Part shown: positions 1-6,706 of the stretch, piece by piece
Layout of the letters: every line of letters begins with the position of its first letter
Position numbering within the stretch: the stretch's first letter is position 1
Origin: an uncultured Prevotellaceae bacterium
GTDB lineage: Bacteria; Bacteroidota; Bacteroidia; Bacteroidales; Bacteroidaceae
DNA: 21,537 nucleotides
Assembly (NCBI GenBank): GCA_947303695.1
Contig: CAMYYX010000011.1
Coordinates: 1-21,537 of the forward strand
Direction of reading: 5' to 3'
The notes under the pieces: model-generated
Seen by the model: the letters and a program-made list of their open reading frames with translations, nothing else
Told to the model about the DNA's origin: nothing
Database searches by the model: none
Program-made: the position numbers and the translations under genes

Positions 1-2
1 AC

Positions 3-17
3 CGGCGAACAACGCCG
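3..17. repeat. Short GC-rich inverted repeat
   Basis: CGGCG and CGCCG flank a 5-nt loop AACAA, a perfect 5-bp stem directly before the 11-bp tandem array. It has no following T-run, so it is not a standard intrinsic terminator from what is visible. It may belong to the same intergenic repeat element as the tandem array. Confidence 0.5.
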
Positions 18-20
18 AAG

Positions 21-66
21 TACCTCCGACTTACCTCCGACTTACCTCCGACTTACCTCCGACTTA
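21..66. repeat. 11-bp tandem repeat, about 4 copies
   Basis: The unit TACCTCCGACT is repeated head to tail with no mismatches, four full copies plus two bases, in the non-coding stretch before the AGCS symporter gene. An imperfect hairpin, CCGAC pairing with GTCGG about 20 nt further on, could form between the end of the array and positions 81-86. Its function is unknown. Such an array can change copy number by slippage, and it may be a dispersed intergenic repeat family, which cannot be judged from one window. Confidence 0.85.
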
Positions 67-104
67 ACGCTAACTGATAAGGTCGGTGTTCGGTTAGAGC
101 AAGG

Positions 105-122
105 CCCTCTCTAGCGCGAGGG
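105..122. repeat. Hairpin CCCTC/GAGGG before the symporter gene
   Basis: CCCTC (105-109) pairs with GAGGG (118-122) across an 8-nt loop. It lies 42 nt upstream of the symporter start, within the probable 5' leader or promoter region. There is no T-tract after it, so I do not call it a terminator. No clear TANNTTTG promoter element was found between it and the start codon. Confidence 0.45.
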
Positions 123-164
123 GGAGTTAAAGAGAAAGAATAAATAAAATTATATAAGATAAAT

Positions 165-1601
165 ATGAATAACTTAAATGAATGGATTACCCAAGTGAAT
201 GATGCGGTGTGGGGCTATGTCCTCATCTTCGTGTTGGTTGGCTGTGGACTGTGGTTTACATGGCGCACTCGGTTTGTACAGTTCCGTATGGTGGGTGAGA
301 TGTTAAGGTTGCTGACGGATTCGGCGGTAAACACGGTGGAGGAACAGACCAAGGAACAACGAGCAGGAGTCAAGAGCAAGCATATCTCGTCGTTTCAGGC
401 TTTTGCGGTGAGTGTGGCTACCCGTGTGGGTACAGGAAACCTGGCCGGTGTGGCTACAGCAATCGCTATCGGCGGTCCTGGGTCTGTGTTCTGGATGTGG
501 ATCATCGCACTCGTAGGATCTGCTACGGCATTTATCGAATCGACTCTCGCACAGCTGTTCAAGCAGAAGCATAAGGATTCGTTCATCGGAGGTCCGGCAT
601 ACTACATCCAACGAGGTCTGCATCAGCGATGGATGGCCATCACATTTGCCATCCTCATCACCTTGCAGTTCGGTCTGTCGAACAACTCGGTACAAGCCAG
701 CACCATCTGTGGAGCAATGCAGGAAGCATTCGGCTGGTCACCGCTATGGGTGGGTATTGCCATCTCTCTGATTGCTCTGTTCATCGTCTTCGGAGGCATC
801 CAACGAATCGCTCAGGTGAGTGCCGTGCTCGTGCCTGTGATGGCAATCGGCTATGGTGTGTTGGCCATCGTGATCATCGTGATGAACATCGACCTGATTC
901 CGCAAGTATTAAAGGTCATCGTGATGGATGCATTCGGTATAGAACAGATAGCAGGTGGCGGTATCGGTGCAGCCATCATGAACGGTGTGAAACGTGGTCT
1001 GTTCTCGAACGAAGCGGGCGAAGGTAGCGCCCCAAACGTAGCTGCTACAGCCTCAACAAGCCATCCCGTGAAACAGGGTCTGATTCAGGCGCTCGGTGTC
1101 TTTACCGACACTCTACTGGTATGCTCATGTACTGCGTTCATCATTCTTATCAGCGGTCTGTACAAAGTGCCAGAACTGAACGGTATCGCCCTCACACAGT
1201 CGGCCCTTCAACAAGAAATAGGTGGTGCAGGCCCTGTCTTCATCGCTATCGCCATCTTCCTGTTTGCCTTCTCGAGTATCATCGGCAACTACTATTATGG
1301 CGAAGCGAACATCCGTTTCATCACGTCGAGCTCGAAAGTCATCACCATCTACCGTATCTTCTCGGCTGGTGTGATGGTGATGTTCGGAGCGTTGGCCACC
1401 TTCGAACTCGTGTGGAACATCGTCGATTTCTTCATGGCTTTCCTCACGGCTTGCAACCTGATTGCGATTGTTCTTCTGGGCCGTTATGCTTTCCGATTAT
1501 TAGACGACTACCGTCAGCAGAAACGGATGGGTATCAAAGAACCAACATTCCACCGCAGTCAGATTCCAGAGTTGGCTGATGAGATAGAATGTTGGGAATG
1601 A
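165..1601 (+). CDS. Sodium:alanine/glycine (AGCS) family symporter
   Basis: A 478-aa inner-membrane protein with about ten hydrophobic segments, the usual size for the alanine or glycine:cation symporter family, which imports small neutral amino acids with Na+. Family hallmarks are the glycine-rich GTGNLAGVATAIAIGGPG stretch at residues 89-106, the following FIESTLAQLFK segment near 122-132, and the FSNEAGEGSAPN motif followed by HPVKQG around residues 280-305. The start is the first ATG after an AT-rich leader and places a short periplasmic or amphipathic N-terminus before the first membrane segment. No Shine-Dalgarno is evident, as usual for Bacteroidetes. The gene stands alone: nothing upstream in the window, and a convergent gene 4 nt downstream. 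The substrate (Ala, Gly or another amino acid) cannot be decided from the sequence. Confidence 0.93.
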   Translation: MNNLNEWITQVNDAVWGYVLIFVLVGCGLWFTWRTRFVQFRMVGEMLRLLTDSAVNTVEEQTKEQRAGVKSKHISSFQAFAVSVATRVGTGNLAGVATAIAIGGPGSVFWMWIIALVGSATAFIESTLAQLFKQKHKDSFIGGPAYYIQRGLHQRWMAITFAILITLQFGLSNNSVQASTICGAMQEAFGWSPLWVGIAISLIALFIVFGGIQRIAQVSAVLVPVMAIGYGVLAIVIIVMNIDLIPQVLKVIVMDAFGIEQIAGGGIGAAIMNGVKRGLFSNEAGEGSAPNVAATASTSHPVKQGLIQALGVFTDTLLVCSCTAFIILISGLYKVPELNGIALTQSALQQEIGGAGPVFIAIAIFLFAFSSIIGNYYYGEANIRFITSSSKVITIYRIFSAGVMVMFGALATFELVWNIVDFFMAFLTACNLIAIVLLGRYAFRLLDDYRQQKRMGIKEPTFHRSQIPELADEIECWE

Positions 1602-1605
1602 AAGC

Positions 1606-3993
1606 TTACATACGTTTCTTGTTGTCCTGACCGGCTCCTGTACCACGGTATTTGCTTTGGGCAGTATTGAAGTTGTAGCGGACTGAGAACTTCACAAACT
1701 GGGTGTCCATCTTATTGGTCTGACTGATGAGGTGATTACCGAAGTCGGTCTTTACATCGTAGTTGATCAGTCCTGCAAGGTCTTTCCCTTCGAGGCGAAG
1801 GACAAGTGCACCGTTCTTGAGGAGTTTCTTCTGCACAGCTGCGTCGAGGTCGAAGATGATTCTCTTGAGGTACAAATTCTCTGCGTATCCCTTTGTCGTG
1901 ACACTTGCTCCGAGTTCGAACTGCCATCCACCGTTCAGGGTGAGGGTGTTCTGCAACTGTGCAAACCAAATGGGCTTGTTGTTGAACTTGGTAGTTCGCA
2001 TTCCTGTTGCTTCGCGTGGATCCTGAACATCGATGGACAACCACTGAGGCTGAACGCCAAAGGTGTAGTTCAGATTCAAGGGGCCGATAGTCGGTGTGAG
2101 GTTCACCATGGCTGACATCGTGCGGAACGGTGTATTGAGGTTACGTGGCTGCACGAGCACCACTCCATCGTTGCCGTAAGGAGCCGACCAAGTGATGACG
2201 GCATCGTCGGTGCGGGTGTAGTTGACCATCAGGGTGACGAACTTATACACCGCCGTAAGGCTGAAATTGTGTGACAACTCGGGTTGCAACTGAGCGTTTC
2301 CACTCTGCCAGGTATAACGGCTGTTGTAACGGATAGCACTCGATAGAGATGAGTAGCTAGGTCGCTCGGTCTTGGCGCTGTAGTTGAGCATCATCTGTAC
2401 ATGACCGAATACGCCTGCATAGGAAACTGTTGGGAACCAGTTGCCGTAATTACGAAGAAGGTTGTTGGCAGGAGCTAAGGCATCATCGTATTTATAGCGC
2501 ACATATTCGTAGCGCACACCCGCACTGAGCTGTCCAACTTTCGGCAAAGCGAAACCATAGGTGGCAAACCCTGCATAGGTATCCTCCTTCACTTTGGCTG
2601 ACGATGCAGGGATGTTGACACCACTTATATTATATACGTCCGTGCGACGCGTGAAGGTCTCTTCGGTTCCTGCCTGCAGCATACCCTTCCATATAGGATA
2701 AGAAAGTACGGCCTTGGCTGCATAGAGCTGTGCATCGTTGTTGCTGTTGGTCTGGATATTGGCATCATGAGACATCGTAGCGGTCTCGCGCGAGACGGAT
2801 TTGAAATAATCCTCCGTTCCGTAGTAATCAAGGTTCACATCGACACCCAGTTTCTGGCCTACAGTACCGTTGTAATAGAGGTTTCCACCCAACGTATAGG
2901 ACGGATGATTGGCAAGACGGTCGTCGGTGATGGTGGCAAGACGATCGGTCAGCACACCATCCTCATAGACGTTATCGTTGACGAGCGTATGACTCTTTTC
3001 CTGCAGCTGTCTGCCCCACTCTATCTTACCACCCACAAAGTGGTTATCAACTATCTGCCAGTTGGCTCCTACATTGCTGTGCAATATCTGAGCGTATGTA
3101 TCGGCCTCAATGTCGCCCACCTCACGAACGACCTTATTGCCGAATGTGTTTTTCTCAATATCGCTTAACTGGCGAGCCGTACCACGCGTATAGTTAGCAC
3201 CGGCAAAGATGTCCACACCTCCTATACGGTAGTTTACATCGACAGCGACCTTCGGATTATTTCCTTCAGACCATCGAAGCGACTGTTCATCGGAAGCGTT
3301 TACGTTGAAACCGAAACCCTCGCCCTGACGCTTGATGGTACGAATACGTACCACACTTCGTACATTTGCCTTGTACTGAGCACCTGGATTGGAGATGACC
3401 TCAATGTTCTGGATCTCGTTACTCTGCAGACGCTCCAGTTCGCTGGCATCGCTTACACGATGACCGTTGATATAGATCTGCGGTTCACCACGTCCGATGA
3501 CCTCTACCCCATCCTTCGTTTTCATCATACCAGGAGTCTTGGCCAGTACATCTTTAGCCGTTCCGGCATTCTCGAGCACAGAACCCTTGACATTGGTCTG
3601 CAGACCTTCACCCGTGAGCTGGGTCTTGGGCAGTTGGGCTTTCACCGTCACCTCACCCAACAACTGAGCATCTTCCTTTAACCGGATAACGGTTCCCTCA
3701 CTGTCTCCTGAAAGTGAAATATATTGTGTTTCGTAGCCGATGCAAGAGACTTTCAGCAGTCCGGCTTTCTCTAATTTACATACCAAGTGGAACACACCCT
3801 GATCATCGGTCACAGCTCCCTGAATGAAAGTTGAGTCGGGAAGCGACATCAACACCACGTTCACGAATGGGAGAGATTGTCCCTGCTCATCAATTACCCG
3901 TCCACTTACGTCCTTTGTCTTGGCAAAAGACATCAACGTCATCATTGTTGCAGCCACAATGGCCATCATTCTTAAAGACATCATTTTCTTCAT
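1606..3993 (-). CDS. TonB-dependent receptor-like outer-membrane protein (OMP_b-brl_3 type)
   Basis: A 795-aa outer-membrane protein. Residues 1-24 form a signal peptide. Residues 28-115 form a carboxypeptidase-regulatory-like beta-sandwich: VSGRVIDEQGQSLPFVNV, then the TDDQGVFHL turn and a CIGYET segment. Residues about 125-225 are a plug-like domain with the typical VLAKTPGM, IYINGHRV and EVISNPGAQY motifs. The rest is a beta-barrel, with the last strand near KFSVRYNF followed by about 20 polar residues (SKYRGTGAG near the end). That tail after the barrel is common in this subfamily. Unlike SusC proteins it has no SusD partner beside it, so its cargo is unknown. It is transcribed as a single gene, divergent from the secretion cluster and convergent with the symporter. 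Confidence 0.9.
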   Translation of the reverse strand: MKKMMSLRMMAIVAATMMTLMSFAKTKDVSGRVIDEQGQSLPFVNVVLMSLPDSTFIQGAVTDDQGVFHLVCKLEKAGLLKVSCIGYETQYISLSGDSEGTVIRLKEDAQLLGEVTVKAQLPKTQLTGEGLQTNVKGSVLENAGTAKDVLAKTPGMMKTKDGVEVIGRGEPQIYINGHRVSDASELERLQSNEIQNIEVISNPGAQYKANVRSVVRIRTIKRQGEGFGFNVNASDEQSLRWSEGNNPKVAVDVNYRIGGVDIFAGANYTRGTARQLSDIEKNTFGNKVVREVGDIEADTYAQILHSNVGANWQIVDNHFVGGKIEWGRQLQEKSHTLVNDNVYEDGVLTDRLATITDDRLANHPSYTLGGNLYYNGTVGQKLGVDVNLDYYGTEDYFKSVSRETATMSHDANIQTNSNNDAQLYAAKAVLSYPIWKGMLQAGTEETFTRRTDVYNISGVNIPASSAKVKEDTYAGFATYGFALPKVGQLSAGVRYEYVRYKYDDALAPANNLLRNYGNWFPTVSYAGVFGHVQMMLNYSAKTERPSYSSLSSAIRYNSRYTWQSGNAQLQPELSHNFSLTAVYKFVTLMVNYTRTDDAVITWSAPYGNDGVVLVQPRNLNTPFRTMSAMVNLTPTIGPLNLNYTFGVQPQWLSIDVQDPREATGMRTTKFNNKPIWFAQLQNTLTLNGGWQFELGASVTTKGYAENLYLKRIIFDLDAAVQKKLLKNGALVLRLEGKDLAGLINYDVKTDFGNHLISQTNKMDTQFVKFSVRYNFNTAQSKYRGTGAGQDNKKRM

Positions 3994-4040
3994 AACACAT
4001 CAAATTAAACTGTTCATCGAATTGTTTTGCCCATAAGACG

Positions 4041-4068
4041 CAAAGTGATGGGAAACACTACAATGCAA
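4041..4068 (-). promoter_or_regulatory. Candidate promoter of the minus-strand TonB receptor gene
   Basis: On the minus strand TCACTTTGC (plus-strand 4040-4048) differs by one base from the Bacteroidetes -7 element TANNTTTGC. A TTG (4066-4068) lies 17 nt upstream. The start codon is about 40 nt downstream of the expected transcription start. The match is imperfect, so confidence is moderate. Confidence 0.4.
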
Positions 4069-4122
4069 CCGCACTTTTAACCCTTCTTTAACAAAAACGA
4101 CTGATTAATTCTGGCTTTTACT

Positions 4123-4142
4123 CATTTTTTTTATAAAAAATG
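4123..4142. repeat. A/T-rich inverted repeat between divergent promoters
   Basis: CATTTTTT (4123-4130) and AAAAAATG (4135-4142) form a perfect 8-bp inverted repeat around TTAT. It lies between the divergent TonB receptor gene and the secretion cluster. Such A-tract palindromes could bend DNA or act as a binding site, or as a weak bidirectional transcription barrier. No function is proven. Confidence 0.45.
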
Positions 4143-4169
4143 GTAACTGGTAAATGGTTAAATGGTATT
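4141..4169 (+). repeat. Imperfect TGGTAAN heptad direct repeats
   Basis: Four successive copies read TGGTAAC, TGGTAAA, TGGTTAAA and TGGTATT, spaced 7-8 nt apart. They end just before the poly-T tract of the secretion-cluster promoter and cover its expected -33 region. They could be an activator-binding array or the product of slippage. Confidence 0.5.
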
Positions 4170-4184
4170 TTTTTTTTACCTTTG
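4155..4184 (+). promoter_or_regulatory. Promoter of the secretion cluster
   Basis: TACCTTTG (4177-4184) fits the Bacteroidetes -7 consensus TANNTTTG exactly. At the expected -33 position there is TGG (4155-4157) in place of TTG, 19 nt upstream. The spacer contains an uninterrupted run of ten T (4168-4177). The start chosen for the first gene, at 4218, is about 33 nt after the -7 element, whereas the longer reading from 4140 would put the promoter inside the coding region. Confidence 0.7.
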
Positions 4185-4217
4185 TCGCAAATTATAAATG
4201 AATTAAAGTTTACGAGA

Positions 4218-4682
4218 ATGAAAGTTAAAGTATTATCTGTGATTGTTGTTGCGATGCTGGGAATTCTTCCCTGTTTTGCAGGTAAAGCACTTGTTATACA
4301 TTTGGCAGACAGCACGCAGATTGTGTGCAGCCTTCTGAAAGAGCCTCAGATGGTGTTTGGTGAGAAATCGATTACCTTATCTTCGGTTGAAGGTATGGTT
4401 GGTGAGTGGAACTTCTCGGACGTACTGTCCTGGACGTTTGAAGAATATGAAGACGTGGATGAGGCTATCAAAGAAGTAGAAGGAAAGAAGCTGCTGCTTA
4501 CAGCTACAGGCATAGATGTGTACGGTGAGAAGAATATCGCCATCTATGACATGAGTGGTAAGAAGATAGAGGTAAAAGGTGAGACAAGAGACAACACGAC
4601 AAATATCAGCTTCAGTGGAATGCCCAAAGGTGCATATGTGCTGAAAGTGGGAAAGAATTCTATGAAATTCATGGTGAGATAA
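4218..4682 (+). CDS. Small secreted protein with T9SS-like C-terminal tail
   Basis: A 154-aa exported protein. Residues 1-22 form a signal peptide ending at CFAG. Residues 24-75 hold a beta-rich module with PQMVFGEKSITL and WNFSDVLSWTFEE. An acidic linker (76-90) follows. Residues about 93-154 resemble the type IX secretion sorting domain (type A): IAIYDMSGKKI, then SFSGMPKGAYVLKVG, then a basic end KFMVR. This suggests export across the outer membrane or attachment at the surface by T9SS, if the organism has that system. The start is set at the ATG beginning MKVKVLS because the upstream in-frame ATG at 4140 lies in the promoter and breaks the signal peptide. It leads a cluster, 32 nt before the next gene, and its module recurs in both downstream genes. 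The function is unknown. Confidence 0.85.
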   Translation: MKVKVLSVIVVAMLGILPCFAGKALVIHLADSTQIVCSLLKEPQMVFGEKSITLSSVEGMVGEWNFSDVLSWTFEEYEDVDEAIKEVEGKKLLLTATGIDVYGEKNIAIYDMSGKKIEVKGETRDNTTNISFSGMPKGAYVLKVGKNSMKFMVR

Positions 4683-4714
4683 GTGAAGAGCAATAAGCAA
4701 ACAGAAACGTAGAA

Positions 4715-6706
4715 ATGCAAAAGAAGAGAGTTATATACGCATTGTGCATGATGATATATACATTATGCATCAGTGCACAACATAATATCTATGTGAACGA
4801 GACGGTCAATGGGTACACCAGAACCTATATCGTGAATGATGTGAACCAGATTACGTACGGAAAGGAGAAGGTGACACTGTGGAGCAACACTGATTCGACA
4901 TCATACGATGTTACTGCGATTGACCAGATGAGTCTCGTAGACAAAGACCCTTGGAGAAAAATGGCGATTCCAGAGAAGTACCTTGCCGATCTGGAATTCG
5001 ATATCGCTTTTGAAGAATCCGACAAAGCGCGTGTGAAGGCAGAAAAGGAGGAGACGGATGTGGCGAGCAAATACTACGATGATTTCGTTTCTCACACAGT
5101 TTGGACAAAAACAGTCAACATTGTGTTCGACGGAGAGGAAGTGAGTGTGACGGGTGATACCGACTCACTGACCATCACACAGGAAGGAGCACACCTCACC
5201 ATCAATACGGCTGCTTCAGGATTGAAATATATCGTATCGGGACAAAGCGAAGATGCATGCTTCAAACTCTACAGCGAACATAAGGCATGCATTGTGCTCA
5301 ACGGGGTGAATCTGACCAATCAGCAAGGTCCGGTTATCAACAGTCAGCTGAAGAAACGTCTGTTCATTGAACTGGCAGCAAACACGGTCAACAAGCTCAC
5401 GGACAACACCACATACGTGAAAGTGAAAGGAGAAGACCAACGTGGCTGTATCTTTGCAGAAGGCAAACTCTGCATCTCAGGTTCTGGTCAACTCTTTGTG
5501 AATGCTCACAAGAAATGCGGTATTGCTTCCGACAACTACGTTCACATGATGGACGGTTTCATTCATATCAACGCTGATGCAGAGAAAGGTAAGGCCGTAT
5601 ATGGTAAGGACCATGTGATAATCGGTGGAGGCGTGCTGAGAACCTATAACAACGGTTCGGCAGGGAAAGGCATCACATCAGATTCGCTGATTTGGATCAC
5701 AGGCGGTGTGGTAAAGGCCATCACTACGGGTGGTGTTACATGGAATGATGATGAAGAGGACTATAGTTCCAGTTGTGGTATCAAGAGCAATTGGGACATG
5801 GAGATCACAGGAGGCACCATCTACTGTCTGTCAACCGGAACCGGTGGTAAAGGTATCAGTGCAGGTCACCTATTGGAGACTATCGTCAATGACAAAACGA
5901 AAAAGTATTACAACGGTGGTCTGACAATTGCAAATGCCGATATATACGTCCGTACAACCGGTAAACGCATTCCTGAAGAGAAGGATGAAGATAAGAACGG
6001 AAAGAAGGTAGGTGCTTCAGCGTCGCCGAAAGGTATCAAATGTATCAATAAGCTGGTTATAAACTCTGGAAATATCTATGTCAGAGGTTCTGGAGGAGGT
6101 GCTGCAGAAGGTATTGAGGCGAAGAAGCAAGCCGAGATCAACGGAGGTAAGATTCGCAGTTATTGTACGGATGACGGTTTGAACTGTTCAGGATGTGTCA
6201 TCAATGATGGCGATATCTTCATCTGCAGTTCTGAAAACGACGGTCTCGATGCTGGAAATCTGAAGATGTATAACGGCTCATTGTATGCTGTAGGCAGTTG
6301 GGACGCCCAGATGGGCATCGACACCGACGGTAAGACCTTCCAGATATATGGAGGAGAAATAACCGGTGTAGGAGCTCGTAGCTGTACACCACATGGGACT
6401 TGCACTCAAGCCAGTGTTTGTTTCTATTTGCCGAAGACCTATTGCAGCGGTGTCGCTGTAGCAGACGCTGACGGCAACATCATCACTCAATTCCCTACCC
6501 CCAATACCTACGATGTTCTCTGTCTGTTCTTCTCGAACGATCAGATTCAGGTAGGCAAGCACTACAAGATACTCAGTTACAAAGATTCGTTCAACGATAC
6601 CCCTGTGGTTGAGTATGAATTCTCAATGGAAGAGGAATACCTCGAAAAACAAGAAGAAATGTTTATCACACTTGGCAGCAAGAAATCAAAAGACACGACA
6701 AAATGA
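4715..6706 (+). CDS. Secreted beta-helix carbohydrate-binding domain protein (Cthe_2159-like)
   Basis: A 663-aa secreted protein. Residues 1-21 are a signal peptide (cut near ISA-QHN). Residues 41-75 carry the cluster's shared module (NQITYGKEKVTLW, then YDVTAIDQMSL). After an acidic helical linker (90-120), residues 131-560 form a repetitive beta-helix. Rungs of the form I-x-GG-x-I recur near 301, 327, 362, 402, 447, 474, 495, 517 and 542, interspersed with KGI/GIK/DGLDAG turns. This matches the family named carbohydrate-binding domain-containing protein, whose studied member Cthe_2159 binds acidic plant polysaccharides with calcium. A C-terminal cap ends with a lysine-rich tail. The mature protein has 17 cysteines, many for a Bacteroidetes secreted protein. 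The stop overlaps the next start (ATGA), so translation is probably coupled. No lipobox or T9SS tail is visible on this protein. Confidence 0.88.
   Translation: MQKKRVIYALCMMIYTLCISAQHNIYVNETVNGYTRTYIVNDVNQITYGKEKVTLWSNTDSTSYDVTAIDQMSLVDKDPWRKMAIPEKYLADLEFDIAFEESDKARVKAEKEETDVASKYYDDFVSHTVWTKTVNIVFDGEEVSVTGDTDSLTITQEGAHLTINTAASGLKYIVSGQSEDACFKLYSEHKACIVLNGVNLTNQQGPVINSQLKKRLFIELAANTVNKLTDNTTYVKVKGEDQRGCIFAEGKLCISGSGQLFVNAHKKCGIASDNYVHMMDGFIHINADAEKGKAVYGKDHVIIGGGVLRTYNNGSAGKGITSDSLIWITGGVVKAITTGGVTWNDDEEDYSSSCGIKSNWDMEITGGTIYCLSTGTGGKGISAGHLLETIVNDKTKKYYNGGLTIANADIYVRTTGKRIPEEKDEDKNGKKVGASASPKGIKCINKLVINSGNIYVRGSGGGAAEGIEAKKQAEINGGKIRSYCTDDGLNCSGCVINDGDIFICSSENDGLDAGNLKMYNGSLYAVGSWDAQMGIDTDGKTFQIYGGEITGVGARSCTPHGTCTQASVCFYLPKTYCSGVAVADADGNIITQFPTPNTYDVLCLFFSNDQIQVGKHYKILSYKDSFNDTPVVEYEFSMEEEYLEKQEEMFITLGSKKSKDTTK

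Noticed and set aside
1..66. Tandem repeat as a CRISPR array
   Set aside because: The units are 11 bp and directly contiguous with no spacers, and no cas gene is present.
105..130. Hairpin as an intrinsic terminator of an upstream gene
   Set aside because: No T-run follows the stem on either strand, and the upstream gene is not in the window.
303..1579. Long overlapping ORFs on both strands inside the symporter gene (for example 303-695 minus, 629-1027 plus, 1121-1579 plus)
   Set aside because: Their translations are low-complexity, rich in His, Arg, Ser and Cys, and lack any domain signal, while the AGCS frame carries clear family motifs. They are frame shadows.
4168..4177. T-run as the tail of a terminator
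   Set aside because: There is no GC-rich stem before it, and it sits inside a promoter spacer.
4140..4217. Upstream start for the small secreted protein
   Set aside because: It would place the TACCTTTG promoter element inside the coding sequence and bury the signal peptide behind 26 residues.
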